64,000 nt of DNA, taken from positions 63,244,944-63,308,943 of the forward strand of contig OX419755.1 in NCBI GenBank assembly GCA_948567375.1, written 5' to 3'. This document shows positions 19,029 through 31,300 of this stretch, piece after piece. The position numbers and the translations under genes are program-made. The DNA is from Lunularia cruciata (Eukaryota; Streptophyta; Marchantiopsida; Lunulariales; Lunulariaceae). The notes under the pieces are model-generated. The model worked only from the letters and a program-made list of their open reading frames with translations, did not search any database and had not been told where the DNA came from. Position 1 is the stretch's first letter. Each line of letters starts with the position of its first letter.

Positions 19029-21591
19029 CTACCTTCTATGGTACATCTTCAACTTATCATGGTTAATCCTATCAAAGTGTCTTCCTCCCTACTCCTTGAG
19101 ATCATAGGTGTAATTGCCCCACACCTTCTCTACTATGAAGGTCCAAAGTACTTAGGCAAAAACTTCTTTTGCACTCTCTTGAATCGAATGGAATCAAACA
19201 ACATTACCCAATCACCTTCTTTGAAAGGCTCCACCTTCTTCTTGCCTTGCCTCTTGTCATAGCTCTCCTTTTGTTTCCTTTGGGCTTGCTCCACTCAAAC
19301 CATAGCAACTGCTCTTGCCTCTTCCAACTCCATGAGTTGATCTTTCCTTGACTTCTCTGCATCACTTCCTTGTGCTTTCTTCAATCTCCTATGAATGCTT
19401 TGGAAGGTAGGAAGATCAAAGTGAATAGGTAAGGTAGACTCAATACCATACACCAATTGGAATGGAGAATATCCGGTGGAAGTCTTCATGGTTGTCCTAT
19501 ACTCTCACAAAAGTGCATGAATCCTCTTGTCCCAATGGTGTTTAGCCCCCTCCATTTCTGCATCTTTGGCCAACATCATGCACAAGGTCTGATTGGTTCT
19601 CTCTGCCAAGCCATTGGAATTTGGCTTATAGGATGTAGTTACTCTATGCATGATAGAGAAATGTCGTAGCATGGTTGTAGTAATGCTTCTTGTAAACTCT
19701 CATCCTCTATCAGAAACCAACTCCAAAGGGCATCCAAACCTAGTGATAATGCGTTCATAAAGAAATCTACCCACTTCATCTTCATTCTTGTCCCTCAATG
19801 GTCTAGCCTCAACCCACTTGGTAAGGTAATCAGTAACTACCACAATGTACCGATTGTTCCTTGGGGTTCTATTGAGAGGACTTACAAAATCAATTCCCCA
19901 CTTCTCAAAAGGTCCTAGCAATAGAATTGATCTAAGTGGTGGAGTGGATGTAGACTTTCTAGCAAAAGCTTGACAAACATGACAAGTTTTGCAATAATCA
20001 AGACAATCCTTGAAAATCCCTCTCCAATGGTAACCTGCATCTAGAATCTTGAAAGCAGTCACCTTTCCTGCAAAGTGTCCTCCACATACTAAACCTTCAT
20101 GAAACTCCTTTATGAGTAGGACAGACTCTTCCTTACCCACTGCTCTTCGAAGTAGACCATCTGCTCCTTGGTGAAAAAGAATATCCTCCACCATTGTGTA
20201 AGGTCTAGATCTTGCTGCAAGGGCCTTCCTCTCCCTAGCATGCATCCCTTCTGGATAGTTACCTTTTGTCACAAAATCCAAAATCTCCTTGTACTCCATT
20301 GGAACCTCTTGAGTGACTGAGATTGTCATGAGCTCCTCATCCGGGAAGGAATCATCCACTGGCTCATCTCCATCATGATCATAGGCTCTAGATAATAAAT
20401 CAGCATTTGCATGTTTCTTTCCTGGCCTATCCTCAATTGTGTAGTCATACTCAGACAAGAGTATCATCCACCTTGCTAGTCTCCCTTCAACATTAGGCTT
20501 GTTGAAGATGTACTTCAAAGCCTTGTGATCCGTGACAATTGTGGCTTTCCCTCCAATCAAGTAGTGTCTAAACTTCTTGAGACCAAAGATCACTGCCAAC
20601 CCTTCTCTCTCCGTGACAGAGTAGTTCTTCTCTGCTGAAACCATTTGCCTACTAGCATAAGCTATTGGATGATCATGCCCATCTTGGTCTAATTGACTAA
20701 GAGTGCATCCTATAGCTACATTAGAAGCATCAGTGTAGAGGATGAAAGGCTTACTCTAATTAGGTTTAGCAAGAATTGGAGCTACAACAAGGGATTGCTT
20801 GAGCTCCTCAAAAGCTTTGAGAGCCTCCTTGTCTTCCAAAATCACCATGTAATCTACACTCTTCTTCATGTAGATGGTCAATGCATAAGCCTTGTTGGAA
20901 AATGAAAAGATGAACCTCCTATAGTACCCAACCATTCCCAAGAATTGGCGTAACTTTGTCAAGCTTGAAGGGAATGGAAGGTCTAAGATTTTCCTCACCT
21001 TCTCAGGATCAACTGCTATTCCATCCTTGGAGATGATGTGCCCCAAAAGTAGACCTTCTTCACATCCAAAAATGCACTTCTCTGGGTTGAGTGATGCATT
21101 TGCCTCATCCAAGCGTTGCAAGACTTTGATTAGGTGCTCAAAGTGCTCCTCCTTGCTCCCATAGACACAAAAGTCATCAATGAAATCTCTCACAAATTTC
21201 CCAATGAAAGGTTCAAATACCTTGTTCATGAACCGTTGGAATGTGGCTGGAGCATTGCAAAGCCCAAAAGGCATGACCTTGAAAGCGTAAGTTCCCCAAG
21301 GTGTGGTGAATGTGGTGAGTTGTTGATGCTCTGGTGCAATCTTGATTTGGTTATATCCACTATAACCATCTCCAAAACTGTACCTCTCATGACCTGCAAC
21401 CTCCTCCAATGAATGGCAATCTCATCAATGAATGGCAATGGGTAGTAGTCCTTCTTGGTAACAGCATTGAGCTTCTTGTAATCCACACATACCCGAAGCT
21501 TGCCATTCTTTTTCTTCACAATGACAATTGGAGACACCCATTCTGAATTCTCCACCTCAAAAGATAAATCCAGCCTCCTTGAGCTTATCAA
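19029..21591 (-). pseudogene. G1 Pol: reverse transcriptase, RNase H, integrase
   Basis: From right to left: [43 protein letters not shown] and the catalytic FIDDFCVYG (Phe for the usual Tyr before xDD), then LGHIISKDGIAVDPEK and FLGMVGYYRRF. RNase H has AEKNYSVTEREGLAVIFGLKKFRHYL and DHKALKYIF. Integrase has CKTCHVCQAFARKS, WGIDFVSPLN and ITRFGCPLELVSDRG. The frame breaks near 21551 (extra T) and 21410 (short duplication of an ATGAATGGCAATCTC-like phrase). It also breaks near 20760-20650 and after 19700. The stop after KMYHRR lies at 19029-19031, close to the LTR. Confidence 0.9.
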
Positions 21592-23839
21592 TCTCCTCCT
21601 TCACAACCAAAGATATTGGTGGGCTAATGCAACGTTGCTTTTGGCGGATTGGTCTTGCATGTGACTCCACCTCTATCTTGTGCTCCTCCAAGGTGACTTC
21701 CTTCAAATCCTTGTAACTAAAAGCAAACACATGGATGAACTTGCAGAAAATCTCCTCAAATCTCACCTTCTCCTCCTTGGTAACATTTGGGCCATACTTG
21801 AGGGTAGATAACCTTCTCTCTACCTCTTCAAGTGTCAATGGTGATTTATTTGGGTCCTTCAAAAACTCTGGCTTAGGTGCAAAATCCATAGCACACAAAG
21901 GATACACATCTGAATCAGATTCAGATTCATCCTTCTCCGTGGAAGTCTCCTCTTCCATGCTTGTGTCCACACCTGAAGCTCCTTCTTCAGAATCTGATTC
22001 CCAATAATCAAAAGATGGGGTATTTGAATGTGAAGTGTTGGTGGTGTTAGTCACAGGAACAGTGACTCTATGGTTTGATGGGCCAATCCTCAAGTACCCT
22101 TTGTGCCATCGATCAGTTGTGCTTGCTGCTCTCAACCATGGCCTCCCAAGAAGTAAGTCATAGCTTGAATCCTTCAAGACTTGGAAAGTCATGAGATTTT
22201 GAACTCCCATAACTGAAACTACCACCTTATCCATCACCCCTACTGGTCGAACTTGTTGCTTGTTTGGCATGCTCACCACAAATGTTGAAGGTCTTGAGGG
22301 TATCATACCCAACTTCTTCATCAACCTTTCTGACATGGCATTCACTACTGATCCTCCATCAACCAATGCATCCTTGATGTTGTGACCATTCACTCTCACA
22401 TCAATCTTGGAGGCATATTCACAAGCCTCCCATGGTGCTGGCTTGGCATCCACCACCCCTATTGATACTGGAACTTTTGCCTTCTTCTTCTTCTTGCTCC
22501 TTGTAGAACTCAAACCACCTCTAAGCTCCTTTCTCAAGGTAGGGTTCAAAGCAATTAATTGGCCCATTGTGATGTTAGCCTTGTGACTACCAACATCCTC
22601 CAACACATTGTAGTTCCATTGTTGCTTTGAGATCAAGAAGTCCTCCATCCCCAACTTCTTCCTTGGAGTCTTTGTTGTTGATGGTGTTGAGGTGCAAGTG
22701 CTCCTAGTAGACCTAGGAGTATCCTTGCTTGAAGTAAATCCTTGAGAAGAGTGAACATCCTCTGCAAAACGAGCTCTCTTCTTCTCTTGTGCCAAAAGCT
22801 CCAAATTAAGACCCTTGGAGTTTGAGCACTCTCCTTTCTCATACTTGCTCTCAACCACATCTATGGATGCTATCCCCTTACCTTTGTTGGGATTAGGAGC
22901 CACTTGGGTTTCACTACCTCCCTCTTTCCCTCTATTGGCTCCCTCATAACCCCTTCCTCCATGGTAAGTGGAATTTGGGCAATTCCTTTGGATATGGCCT
23001 CTTCCTCCACAACCAAAACAATTTCTATCATTGAAATTGTTGGCTGGTTGGCCTCCTCTATATGGATAGTTTCCATAACTCCTAGGCCCTCTCCCTACAT
23101 TCTGATCCACCTCTCTCTTCTCCCATACTTGCACCACATTGATCTTGAGATCCGCAAGTTGTTCAGTGATGGTTTGGAGTGGATCTTTTGGTGGAGGTGC
23201 AAGAAGTGGAGCAACTACTACTTGTGGTGCAACCCTTGTCACCAAAGTATCAGAAGTTCCACCATACTTGTAGCCTTGAGGAGGATGCACAACCTCCTTC
23301 ACCACCAAATCACTCTCATCCCCTTCCAAACTCTCCTCCATACGAATTGCGATCTTGATAGCTTCAACCTTGGAAGAAGGTTTCTCATATCTCACCTTGC
23401 TTCTAATTTGTGGTCTCAATCCTCCCACAAAATTCTTGGTGAGCATGGCCCCTATGCCAATCATTGTAGTCTCCACATCATCCCCACCCTTCCTCAACAC
23501 TATGCAAAATCTGGACTCCAACTTTTCCACTCTTTCCACATAGACTCTCACTTTCTCTCCATCTCCTTGCTTGAGAAATGTAACCTCACTCATCAATCTC
23601 TCATAACTCTCATCAGGAAGAAAGTTCTCAATGAGTGCTGAAGTCAAAGTCTCCCAAGACTCCTCTTCTCTCTCTCTCCTCTCTCTCTTTTGGTATTCTG
23701 ACTCATACCATGTAAGTGATGCATCCTCAAAGAAATCTGGTAATAATGAGGCCCACTCATTCTTCCTCCTCTCATTGTTTCCTATGCAAGCTCTCTTGAA
23801 GTCTCTCAAAGGCCTCCACATCTTCTCCATCCTTGCCAA
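21557..23839 (-). CDS. G1 Gag-protease and start of reverse transcriptase (760 codons open)
   Basis: Residues 1-150 are the retrotransposon-gag helical domain ([32 protein letters not shown]). [14 protein letters not shown] at residues 274-287 is the zinc knuckle. The retropepsin domain has [13 protein letters not shown] with catalytic Asp494 (DGGS where DSGA is usual) and [10 protein letters not shown] near 567. The region before the RT ends in [19 protein letters not shown]. The real Gag start is farther upstream. In G2 the frame reads [16 protein letters not shown], whereas G1 lost two bases near 23815, so codon 23839 is only an apparent start. Gag assembles particles and the protease cleaves Gag-Pol. 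Confidence 0.88.
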   Translation of the reverse strand: MARMEKMWRPLRDFKRACIGNNERRKNEWASLLPDFFEDASLTWYESEYQKRERREREEESWETLTSALIENFLPDESYERLMSEVTFLKQGDGEKVRVYVERVEKLESRFCIVLRKGGDDVETTMIGIGAMLTKNFVGGLRPQIRSKVRYEKPSSKVEAIKIAIRMEESLEGDESDLVVKEVVHPPQGYKYGGTSDTLVTRVAPQVVVAPLLAPPPKDPLQTITEQLADLKINVVQVWEKREVDQNVGRGPRSYGNYPYRGGQPANNFNDRNCFGCGGRGHIQRNCPNSTYHGGRGYEGANRGKEGGSETQVAPNPNKGKGIASIDVVESKYEKGECSNSKGLNLELLAQEKKRARFAEDVHSSQGFTSSKDTPRSTRSTCTSTPSTTKTPRKKLGMEDFLISKQQWNYNVLEDVGSHKANITMGQLIALNPTLRKELRGGLSSTRSKKKKKAKVPVSIGVVDAKPAPWEACEYASKIDVRVNGHNIKDALVDGGSVVNAMSERLMKKLGMIPSRPSTFVVSMPNKQQVRPVGVMDKVVVSVMGVQNLMTFQVLKDSSYDLLLGRPWLRAASTTDRWHKGYLRIGPSNHRVTVPVTNTTNTSHSNTPSFDYWESDSEEGASGVDTSMEEETSTEKDESESDSDVYPLCAMDFAPKPEFLKDPNKSPLTLEEVERRLSTLKYGPNVTKEEKVRFEEIFCKFIHVFAFSYKDLKEVTLEEHKIEVESHARPIRQKQRCISPPISLVVKEEIDKLKEAGFIF

Positions 23840-24096
23840 AGAAAACCGGAAGTTTCCCTATCTTAACCCCTCACTATCTTTCTTTTCTCTCAAATTTTTT
23901 TTTCTCTTTTCTTTTCTCTCACTCTATTACTAATAGAGTATATACATGACTAACACCATCTGAGAATAATCCACTCTAGGGAACACAAAAGGTTCAGGTT
24001 GCTCCAAGATTTCTATAGCAACATCAAATCCTAGAGTGCATATTTATCAAACCCTCATGGATAGTTTATCCATAAGTTGAAAGATTATCTCCATCA

Positions 24097-24760
24097 CTAA
24101 TCTTGAGAACTAGCTGATGAAGGTGGTAGTATTTCTGTAGCTGTACTAAGACTCTCTCCAAGATCCTTCACCAAAGTTTCCAAAAGTGCTTTTACTCCAC
24201 TACACTCATGTCCTTTTGGAAGTCCTTCAACTCCACAAACCTCACACAACTCCTTGGTCTTAGATCTTCTCCCTCCCAATCTTGGTGAAGAAGGTTCAAC
24301 ATGCAAACCCAAGTCAAGTAAGCCTCTCCTTTCCCTCAATCTCTTGCTCTCAAAGGTCAATGGACATGAACTTGCCTTATGTCCCTTCTCTCCACATAGA
24401 CAGCACTTAGACTCACTCTTTCCTCCAAGTGGTGTAGGTTTTTGGATCCTCTCAACACTCTTCAAATTCTATTGTAAACTCTCTTTTCCTCAAATCCATC
24501 CCTACAATCACCTCAAACCCTTGGGGAACCTTGCATAATCTCAATTTCCACTCTTGATGGCCCTCCATGTTCTTAAGATGAATCTAAACACTCAAACATG
24601 CTTTTTGTTGATCTCAAACTTCTCATGCATGAGATCTCCACTCTGCAGAATTCACCCTTCCTCACAATGTCACTCAAATCTCCCAACCAATATGTCACAG
24701 TCCTCTGAAAGTTTTCACACTTGATGATAACTCTAGGGCGTCCCTCCCTGCAAAATTTCA
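24097..24760 (-). pseudogene. G1 ORF1, zinc-knuckle protein encoded before gag
   Basis: The 3' part (24465-24097) is open: QKPTPLGGKSESKCCLCGE, a CX2CX4HX4C-type knuckle CCLCGEKGHKASSC, a basic stretch RLRERRGLL, then CEVCGVEGLPKGHEC, a second Cys/His cluster. It ends SSASSQD. The upstream part (LCKVPQGFEVIVGMDLRKREF) is shifted. The same ORF occurs in G2 and G4. It precedes Gag, which has its own knuckle, so the family has two nucleic-acid-binding proteins. Its role is unknown. Confidence 0.75.
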
Positions 24761-25403
24761 GATCTTTTCATCAAGCCATTTGGCCTAGACACCTTTCTAT
24801 TCAGCACCCATATTTCAGATTTGGTCTGAAAATCACCCCTCTCACTTCAAAAACTCATTACTCTCTGCGCAAGAACAATCTCTCTCTAATTTTTGTGGCA
24901 GCAGGTAGGATACAATGCAGTGAATTTTCTTGAAAACTTTCAGGACAATTCACTGAAAATTGAAGAAATGGCAGACTCTATACAATGTTCCAGAGAGCAT
25001 GCAGTTGCATGAGCACTTTACCCTATCAACTTTCAAAAATTCTAGCCCAGGCGCATAGAAGCTCTCACAATAATTTCAAGTGTGCTAACTGAAAGATAAC
25101 CCAAGCTATCATGTGTAAAAATCTCAAGTCCAGATCTCAAACTTGAGATTTTGCCCAAAATCACCTTAATCCCCAAAATCTGCAATCCACCTCACACAAT
25201 CTCTCCAATTCCTCTCATGTGTACAAGATGTACAAAATCACCTCAAAGACATCATAATGAACTACAGGGTATACAAATGGATCTTGGTTCTCTAACATAA
25301 GTTCAGCCCTCTCCTCTCCTAATGTTCTCTCCAAGTGAGCTCTCATAGCCTCCTTCTGCCTAATGTAGAATTGGACGCGTAACATTATCTTGCCTTCTAG
25401 AGA

Positions 25404-25423
25404 GGTCTCGGCAACAGAACCAA
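25404..25423 (-). promoter_or_regulatory. G1 primer binding site (tRNA-Asp type)
   Basis: On the minus strand TGGTTCTGTTGCCGAGACC follows the LTR by a few T. It matches the plant tRNA-Asp-type site TGGCGCCGTTGCCGGGGA at most positions. G2 has a similar site at 43428-43446. Confidence 0.7.
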
Positions 25424-25426
25424 AAA

Positions 25427-26118
25427 TGTGAGCAGGCCTGTCTCTCACTCAGGATGAACCTCTGATGGCTATTATGGTAGCACACCATGGACTAAGAAGG
25501 CAAGGAATCCCAACTCCATCATACTCCTCCAAGGCTACCACTCCAAGACTCAAGACATTGCTCACTAGAGAACTCAATGAGAGAGAGATAGTTGCAAATG
25601 AAAGGATGATGAGTACCTCCTCACCCCTTGTTTATATACTTGTGAAATAGTTACGTACCAAAGTTACTAATTACCATAGTAACTCAAGTTACTAGACTAA
25701 AAGTCAAGTAAAGTCAAAAAGTAGAAAGGAATATCCATTCACATGGGCATATTCCCCTAAGCATGTGGTCTTATGTTGACCCAACCACTAAATCAAGGAT
25801 TCCTTCACATGGGCTATCCTTGGACTAAAGAAGAATCCAAAACAAAAAGGCTTGCGGGCCCAAGAGTTCTCAACTCTTTCCTCAAAGCCAAACACCTAGG
25901 AATAATACCAAGTCAACACACTAAAATCCAAAATAGTGGTGCTCATCTTTTCTACTTCCTCTAAAGTAAGGTCCCATCTATCTTAGCTATGACTAACTTT
26001 AGCTAACCATGACTAATATAGAACCATCCTTTATCTCTATATAAATAATATCTCTTAAGTACTTGTAATATCAAGCTAAATATCACAATACCACACACAT
26101 GCACAAATGGGTGTTACA
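25427..26118 (-). repeat. G1 5' LTR with promoter
   Basis: 692 bp. On the minus strand TATATAAAC (plus GTTTATATA, 25630-25638) is a strong TATA box, so RNA should start about 30 bp farther to the left on the plus coordinates. A second AT-rich TTTATATAGAG lies upstream. GAGC follows at 26119-26122. Confidence 0.9.
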
Positions 26119-26586
26119 GAGCTAAAGAGTTACCCATGACTACCCATGACCTCAATTGTAGGTTGTAGCATAGAAATCATAGAAATAGAAGATTTAGGAG
26201 TAGAATTGAGTAGACTTGAAGACAAAGAAATTCTTGAAGGAACATCGAGTTTGGAAGCCAAAGTCAAAGTTGACATTGGATCAGATTAGAAATAGATTGA
26301 GATTTGAAGAGGTAGATATGAAGAGGTGCATTGCCATTTCAGATCTACATGTAGGAAAAGTTGTTGTCAAATGGTATAGTTGTTAGCAATTGTCAATTGC
26401 TCTATTATTTAAAGGAGGCATTCACAATATGTTGTTGTTTAGTGCTCATAATTTTGAGAATAGATAAACAAAGTGTTGATTTCAGTGCTTGTCGCTTGAG
26501 CTTGATTCCGGGTATCAACTCCGTGTGTGTGCTTGTGAGTGTGGAGAATTTTGAAGTGCAAATCAGTGTGTTTGTTGGATGTAGGA
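26119..26586 (+). other. U1 3' LTR, middle part
   Basis: Lies between G1 and M2. It aligns with about 38110-38590 of U2, including TTTGAAGAGGTAGATATGAA and the phrase GTCGCTTGAGCTTGATTCC. No gene. It ends with AGGA (26583-26586), the M2 target duplication. Confidence 0.75.
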
Positions 26587-27036
26587 TGTCACGCCATTTG
26601 TAGTTCCGCATCTAGCTACTCGGACACTGGAGTTCCAATGATTGTAGTTAGAGTTATTCTAGTAGGTTCTCAGGGACTACTTTATGACAGTCAGATTTGG
26701 TGTTTGAGGTACTGACTTCACGGTGGAGCCCACCGTCACTTTGCACCATTCACACCGTCGAGTGTGCCGTCAGCGGGACCGTTAGGGTTTCAGTGCTAGC
26801 TCGAGTCCAGGGGGGTATAGTTTCGAAGTGAGCTCCAGAGAGCTCACTTCTCTGATGTTGAGCCTTCGAGTTCCTGGCTATGGTGGACAGAGGCCGGCGA
26901 GCGTCACCTGGATTCTCTATGCTTGAGTGGGTGTGGCTTGACTGTAATCAATGCTCAATTGCTGGCAGTTTATAGAGTGACAGATCAAGTACTGATCTGA
27001 GTTGAGTTGAGTTGAAAGTGTTAAGCAATCTGATTA
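26587..27036 (+). repeat. M2 block B, left end
   Basis: Matches 35848-36296 and M1 8156-8604. It shares with the M2 right copy several variants absent from M1 (for example CTAGTAG and AGTCAGATTTGGTGTTT), so the two M2 copies arose together in one replication cycle. It begins at the target duplication without a preceding A block. Confidence 0.9.
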
Positions 27037-27047
27037 CATCAGAGAAG
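27037..27047 (+). promoter_or_regulatory. M2 possible primer binding site
   Basis: CATCAGAGAAG directly after block B shares the core ATCAGAG with the tRNA-iMet-type site TGGTATCAGAGC. The match is partial. Confidence 0.4.
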
Positions 27048-28379
27048 TGAAGTCAGGGGGAAATCGAGTGCAAGAACGTTGAGTGTTGGCGGTATTTCCA
27101 AGCTCGGTGGATCGTGGTAGCTCAATTCAGGTTCTGTGTTTCCCTAGTGTGCAGAAGCTCGTTCAATTGATGTAGATTTGGCAGTTAGGCGGATGGTGTG
27201 CGGAAGTGCTGGCCAAATTTTGAGCAAAGAAGGAGGAATTTTCGAGCAGTGTTGTGATTTTGAGCTCAGGAGGTGAAGGCAGGACCAATTTGCTGCGAGT
27301 TGGGCTCAGAAAGTCAAATTGAAGGTGGAGTTGGGAAGCTCTTCTCATGAAATTGTGATTTGGAAAAACCTGTTTTGTCAATTTGGCTCGAGTGGAAAGT
27401 TAGCGGGATGATTTGGAGGACTTTCGCAGATTTGGAGAAGTTTCGCCAATTTTGGAGGAGGTTCGAAGTGGTTGAATTTTGGCGTTTAAAGGCTTTGAGG
27501 CATAGGGCTGTGGGCTGTGGGCTATGAGAGGCTACGAAGGCCTAGAAGGGCCAGAAGGGCTAGCAAGCCAGCTTGCTGGCGTGAGGCTAGCTAGTTTAGA
27601 GTAGATCTTGGTCATTGGTTGGCAAAATCTGCCTTTCTTGCTAGATTGTGCGCAATAAGGTTTGACTCCTAGATCTCTTGTTCCTAGACTGGTGCCCTAG
27701 CCAACTAGTCCACCCTCACTTGTTGTCCTAGTGACTACGCCACTGTTATTTATACACATGTAGCTTTGGCTAGGAGAGGTAGTTTGATCCCATTCTTGGT
27801 GATCCTGGTAGCTTAGGACTTAGATCCGAACTGCTCTTCTATCAAATGCCAAATGGTGGCAGAGTCAGTCCCGTGTTGTGTTATGAGATGGAGGGTTTTT
27901 GTTTAGATTTCTTGTGATTGGATCCCCTCCATTCTATGTTTCTTGTTTGTGCACCATGTTTGTGTGAGGTGCCTTGACTTTTGAGCGTTGGTGCTCTCGT
28001 GTGCTCTCGGTGGTGAGGCTGGAGTGATGACCAGTCAGACTACCTTTGTTTCTCTCCGGTGAGGCAGGAAGTGATGACCTACAGACCGTGAGAGTGCGTG
28101 TTATGATGGTAGGTTACAGGTTGCCCTTTCCCTAGTGTAGTTATCTCGGTTAGAGTTACATTAGTGGGTGGTGCTTAGTTAGTATTTGCACTTGGTGGTG
28201 TTGGCACTTGGTGGGGTACTTGCGGTTGCGACTTGCGGTTGCAATTGGTGGTTTGGGTTTGTTGGTGTGGTCACTTGGCCACGACGGAGTTCTTTGGAGA
28301 TTCCAGAGGAGTTAGCCCTACAGTACGCTGTGGGTTTACTTGGAGTGGTGCTCGGTATCAGCTTGTATCTCAGGTCCCA
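27048..28379 (+). other. M2 untranslated leader (1.3 kb)
   Basis: No conserved reading frame before the gag ATG. 27510-27600 has repeated GGGCTGTGG and GAAGGGC phrases and an inverted repeat AGCAAGC/GCTTGCT (27562-27577). A long structured leader is usual for elements of this size. Confidence 0.65.
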
Positions 28380-31300
28380 ATGAGGGAGGAGATTGACTCT
28401 GAGTTGGAGTTCGACACAGGAGCTGATTCAGTTGAGAGTGCACTTGGTGTGTCCACACCGTTGTTGTGGGACATGGATGAGATTTATGGGGCCTCCAAAG
28501 GCCCTAGGTGTTACTTTGGTACAGTGGGTACCATTGAGTTGGATGACTTCATCCAGGAGTTTGATAGTTGGTGTGATCTGCAGCAGATGCGGAACCCGAC
28601 TTTGTTCACACCCTTCATGGCATGGAAGGGGTTGTTTCAGCATCTGGAGGGTCCGCCGATGGATGATTACCATGAGTTTAGGAGAGCTCATTTGGAGGAG
28701 ATTGAGTTGTGGAGACAGTATTGGTCTCCACACTATGTCTCCATCACTTCAGGCTCGGTGGCCAGGAGTAGATTGGCTGTACCCACGAGTTCTAGCTCGA
28801 GTAGTGTGGGTGGAGCTAGTGGAGGTGCACTAGCGGGAGATAGTGCTACTACAAGTGGAGGTACCGCTGCAGGAGATGGTGTGGTACCGGGGTTTAACCC
28901 CATGGTGGAGTTCTTCCTATGTTTGAGGCAGAACTACCAAGGAGTGCGGACTGACAAGCTGAGGAGCTTGCAAGAGTTCCAGCGGAAGGCTGGAGAGAGC
29001 CTACACAAGGCATACACTCGCATGAGGCGGCTGATCAGTTTCACTCAGGGAGGTACTGAGGCCCAGGCAGTCAAGTTTTGGTATGGGATACTGGACAGGG
29101 AGTTGCGATGTAGAGTTCATGATGCTACGTTGTTGCAAGCTACTTCACCCACTTTGGCAATATTCTTTGGTTTGGCTGAGCGTATTGAGCTCAAAATGGT
29201 GGAGGAGAGAGTGGTGACATCTGGATTTGGTAGAGAGACCTCATCCATGGCTGTGACTTCGTCTAGAGTGCAGCAGAGTGCACCACACCCAGTTGGTTTT
29301 CGAGGATAGGATGGACAGCCCAGATCCCATGGAGCGAGTGGAGGGCCTAGTGGAGTTAGACCCTTACCCTCATTTTTGGGTCAGCAGCAGCCAGTGAGTG
29401 GTGGTGTTGCTTGTTGGACTTGTGGTGGACCTCACCATAGGAGAGAGTGTACTTAGGGCAGTAGACCTGATACCTCTGGTGCATCACAGCCAGCGGAGAG
29501 GCAGTGTGAGCATTGCCACAGATTTGGTCACACTAGTGACCGGTGTTTTGACCTACACCCGGAGTTACGGAGTTGTAGGGCTGCTATGGCAGGTAGTAGA
29601 GGAGCTCCAATTCATGGAGGACGAGGTGGTAGAGGTGGTGGTAGAGGATCTACACCTAGTAGGGGTGCAGTACCTGCCCTTACTTTTGACACAGCTGTGG
29701 CTACTCGGATTGAGTAGTTGGAGCAAAGATTGGCTAGTATGGCTATTGCTCAGAGGAGATCAGATTCGGGTGCTGAGGCTTCCACCTCATATGCTGGTGA
29801 TAGAGATGCTTTGGACTTCATGTGCGGAGCAGCACAGGTGGATGCATCTGCAGCAATGACTAAGAGTGCAGTACGTGCTCTAGAGCCTAGAGGAGCATTA
29901 GTGGAGTTGGACCCACAGAGAGGAGAGGTTGGGAGACAGGTCAGACTTCCCCAATCTTTCATGCTATCTGAGGCATTGCAGACGACATCCATGGTTCCTA
30001 GACGTCCTAGTGCAGGTGTGGTAGGTAGTGATGGAGTACCTAATGGAGTACCTGCTAGTCAGCCACCTGCTACTACACAGACTGAGTCTAGCATGATGTT
30101 GGGGGCGGCTCAGCTGATTATGCGGCATCCTTTGTTTTCAGCCAGTGACATGTTTACATTGGAAGTTGACCCAGCTCCAGTGTTCCGGTTGGCTGCCATG
30201 TTGTGTGAGAGTAGGGATGGTGCAGTTCCTACTACTAGAGCAGAGGTGGTTGATAGTGGAGCTGACTTGGTTGAGGAGCATAGGATCCGTTCAGCGACCA
30301 ATGGTTTATGGCATGCAGCAACGGCTAGACTGGAGGAGTTGCCAGCTAGACCGACCTTTGAGAGAGTGCGGTTTGCACCTGGTGTTGTCCTGTTGGATAA
30401 CCAGAGGGGGATTTTTTGTTTGGTGGGACCTTCAGGGAAGGTCTATACACCACAAAGAGTCTTGTTAGACTCTGGTGCACAGTCCCTTATGTTGGGGAAG
30501 GCTGCAGTTGTCGGTCTGGAGTTACGGAAGACCAATGTGGAGAGGTGTCCATTTCAGATCCAGACATCTCTAGGTGGTGGTTTGACACAGTACATCACAT
30601 GTGGAGAGCTTGTTGTCCAGGTTCAGCCTGGTCATCCGACTGATAGCTCAGTGGTGAGAGCTCAGGCTATTGCGACGATAGTTGAGTCATATGATGTGCT
30701 AGTTGGGGGAGCAGTGTTATACCCTATGGGTTTCAGCATTGACTATTGGGAGGAGACAACCTCTTATAGACCTGGTTGGCAGTCTGGTGAGGGACGGGTA
30801 TGTCGCCTACCAGTATGCTTCAATAGTGGCAGTCTTGGCTCACTACAGTTCGGGACCATGGCATCATCAGTTTTAGCTTTCAGCGGTGCAGTCACTTGGC
30901 TTGGTGACTTGTTGGAGGGGAACGCCCATGCAGAGGATACTCCAGTACCAGAGGAGATCACTTGGCTTTGGAGTACAAGTGGGATTGTTCCATCCACCTT
31001 GGATGTTCCGTTGTGGGGTTCGGAGGAGGCATTGCAGTAGCATGCAGATCAGTTGGTGCAGCAGGCTTGGAGTGGAGCCTTCGTACCATCAAGGGATGAG
31101 TGTGAGGATGAGCCTCCAGAGGCGATTGCTTTGACACCTCTGGATACCACACTCATTGCTTGGCAGTATCCAGTAGAGGGGATATGCCTATTGGAGTTGT
31201 TTGGTGAGATCAACACCGGACTAGCTGCGGTGTTACAGGCGGGTATTCGAGTACAGAGGTACTTGTATGTAGAGAGAGATGAGACTGCTAGACGAGTCTC

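Larger units (their letters stand above)
18289..26118 (-). mobile_element. Element G1, full-length Ty3/gypsy retrotransposon
   Basis: LTRs 18289-18980 and 25427-26118 (692 bp each, about nine differences seen) bound a minus-strand element. The order is primer site, extra ORF with zinc-binding motifs, gag-protease, reverse transcriptase, RNase H, integrase and purine tract. The tRNA-Asp-type primer site and the additional ORF upstream of gag recall the plant Tat/Athila branch; the lineage assignment is inference. Several small shifts disable it, yet it is the best preserved of the G copies. It is nested in the U1 3' LTR. Confidence 0.93.
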
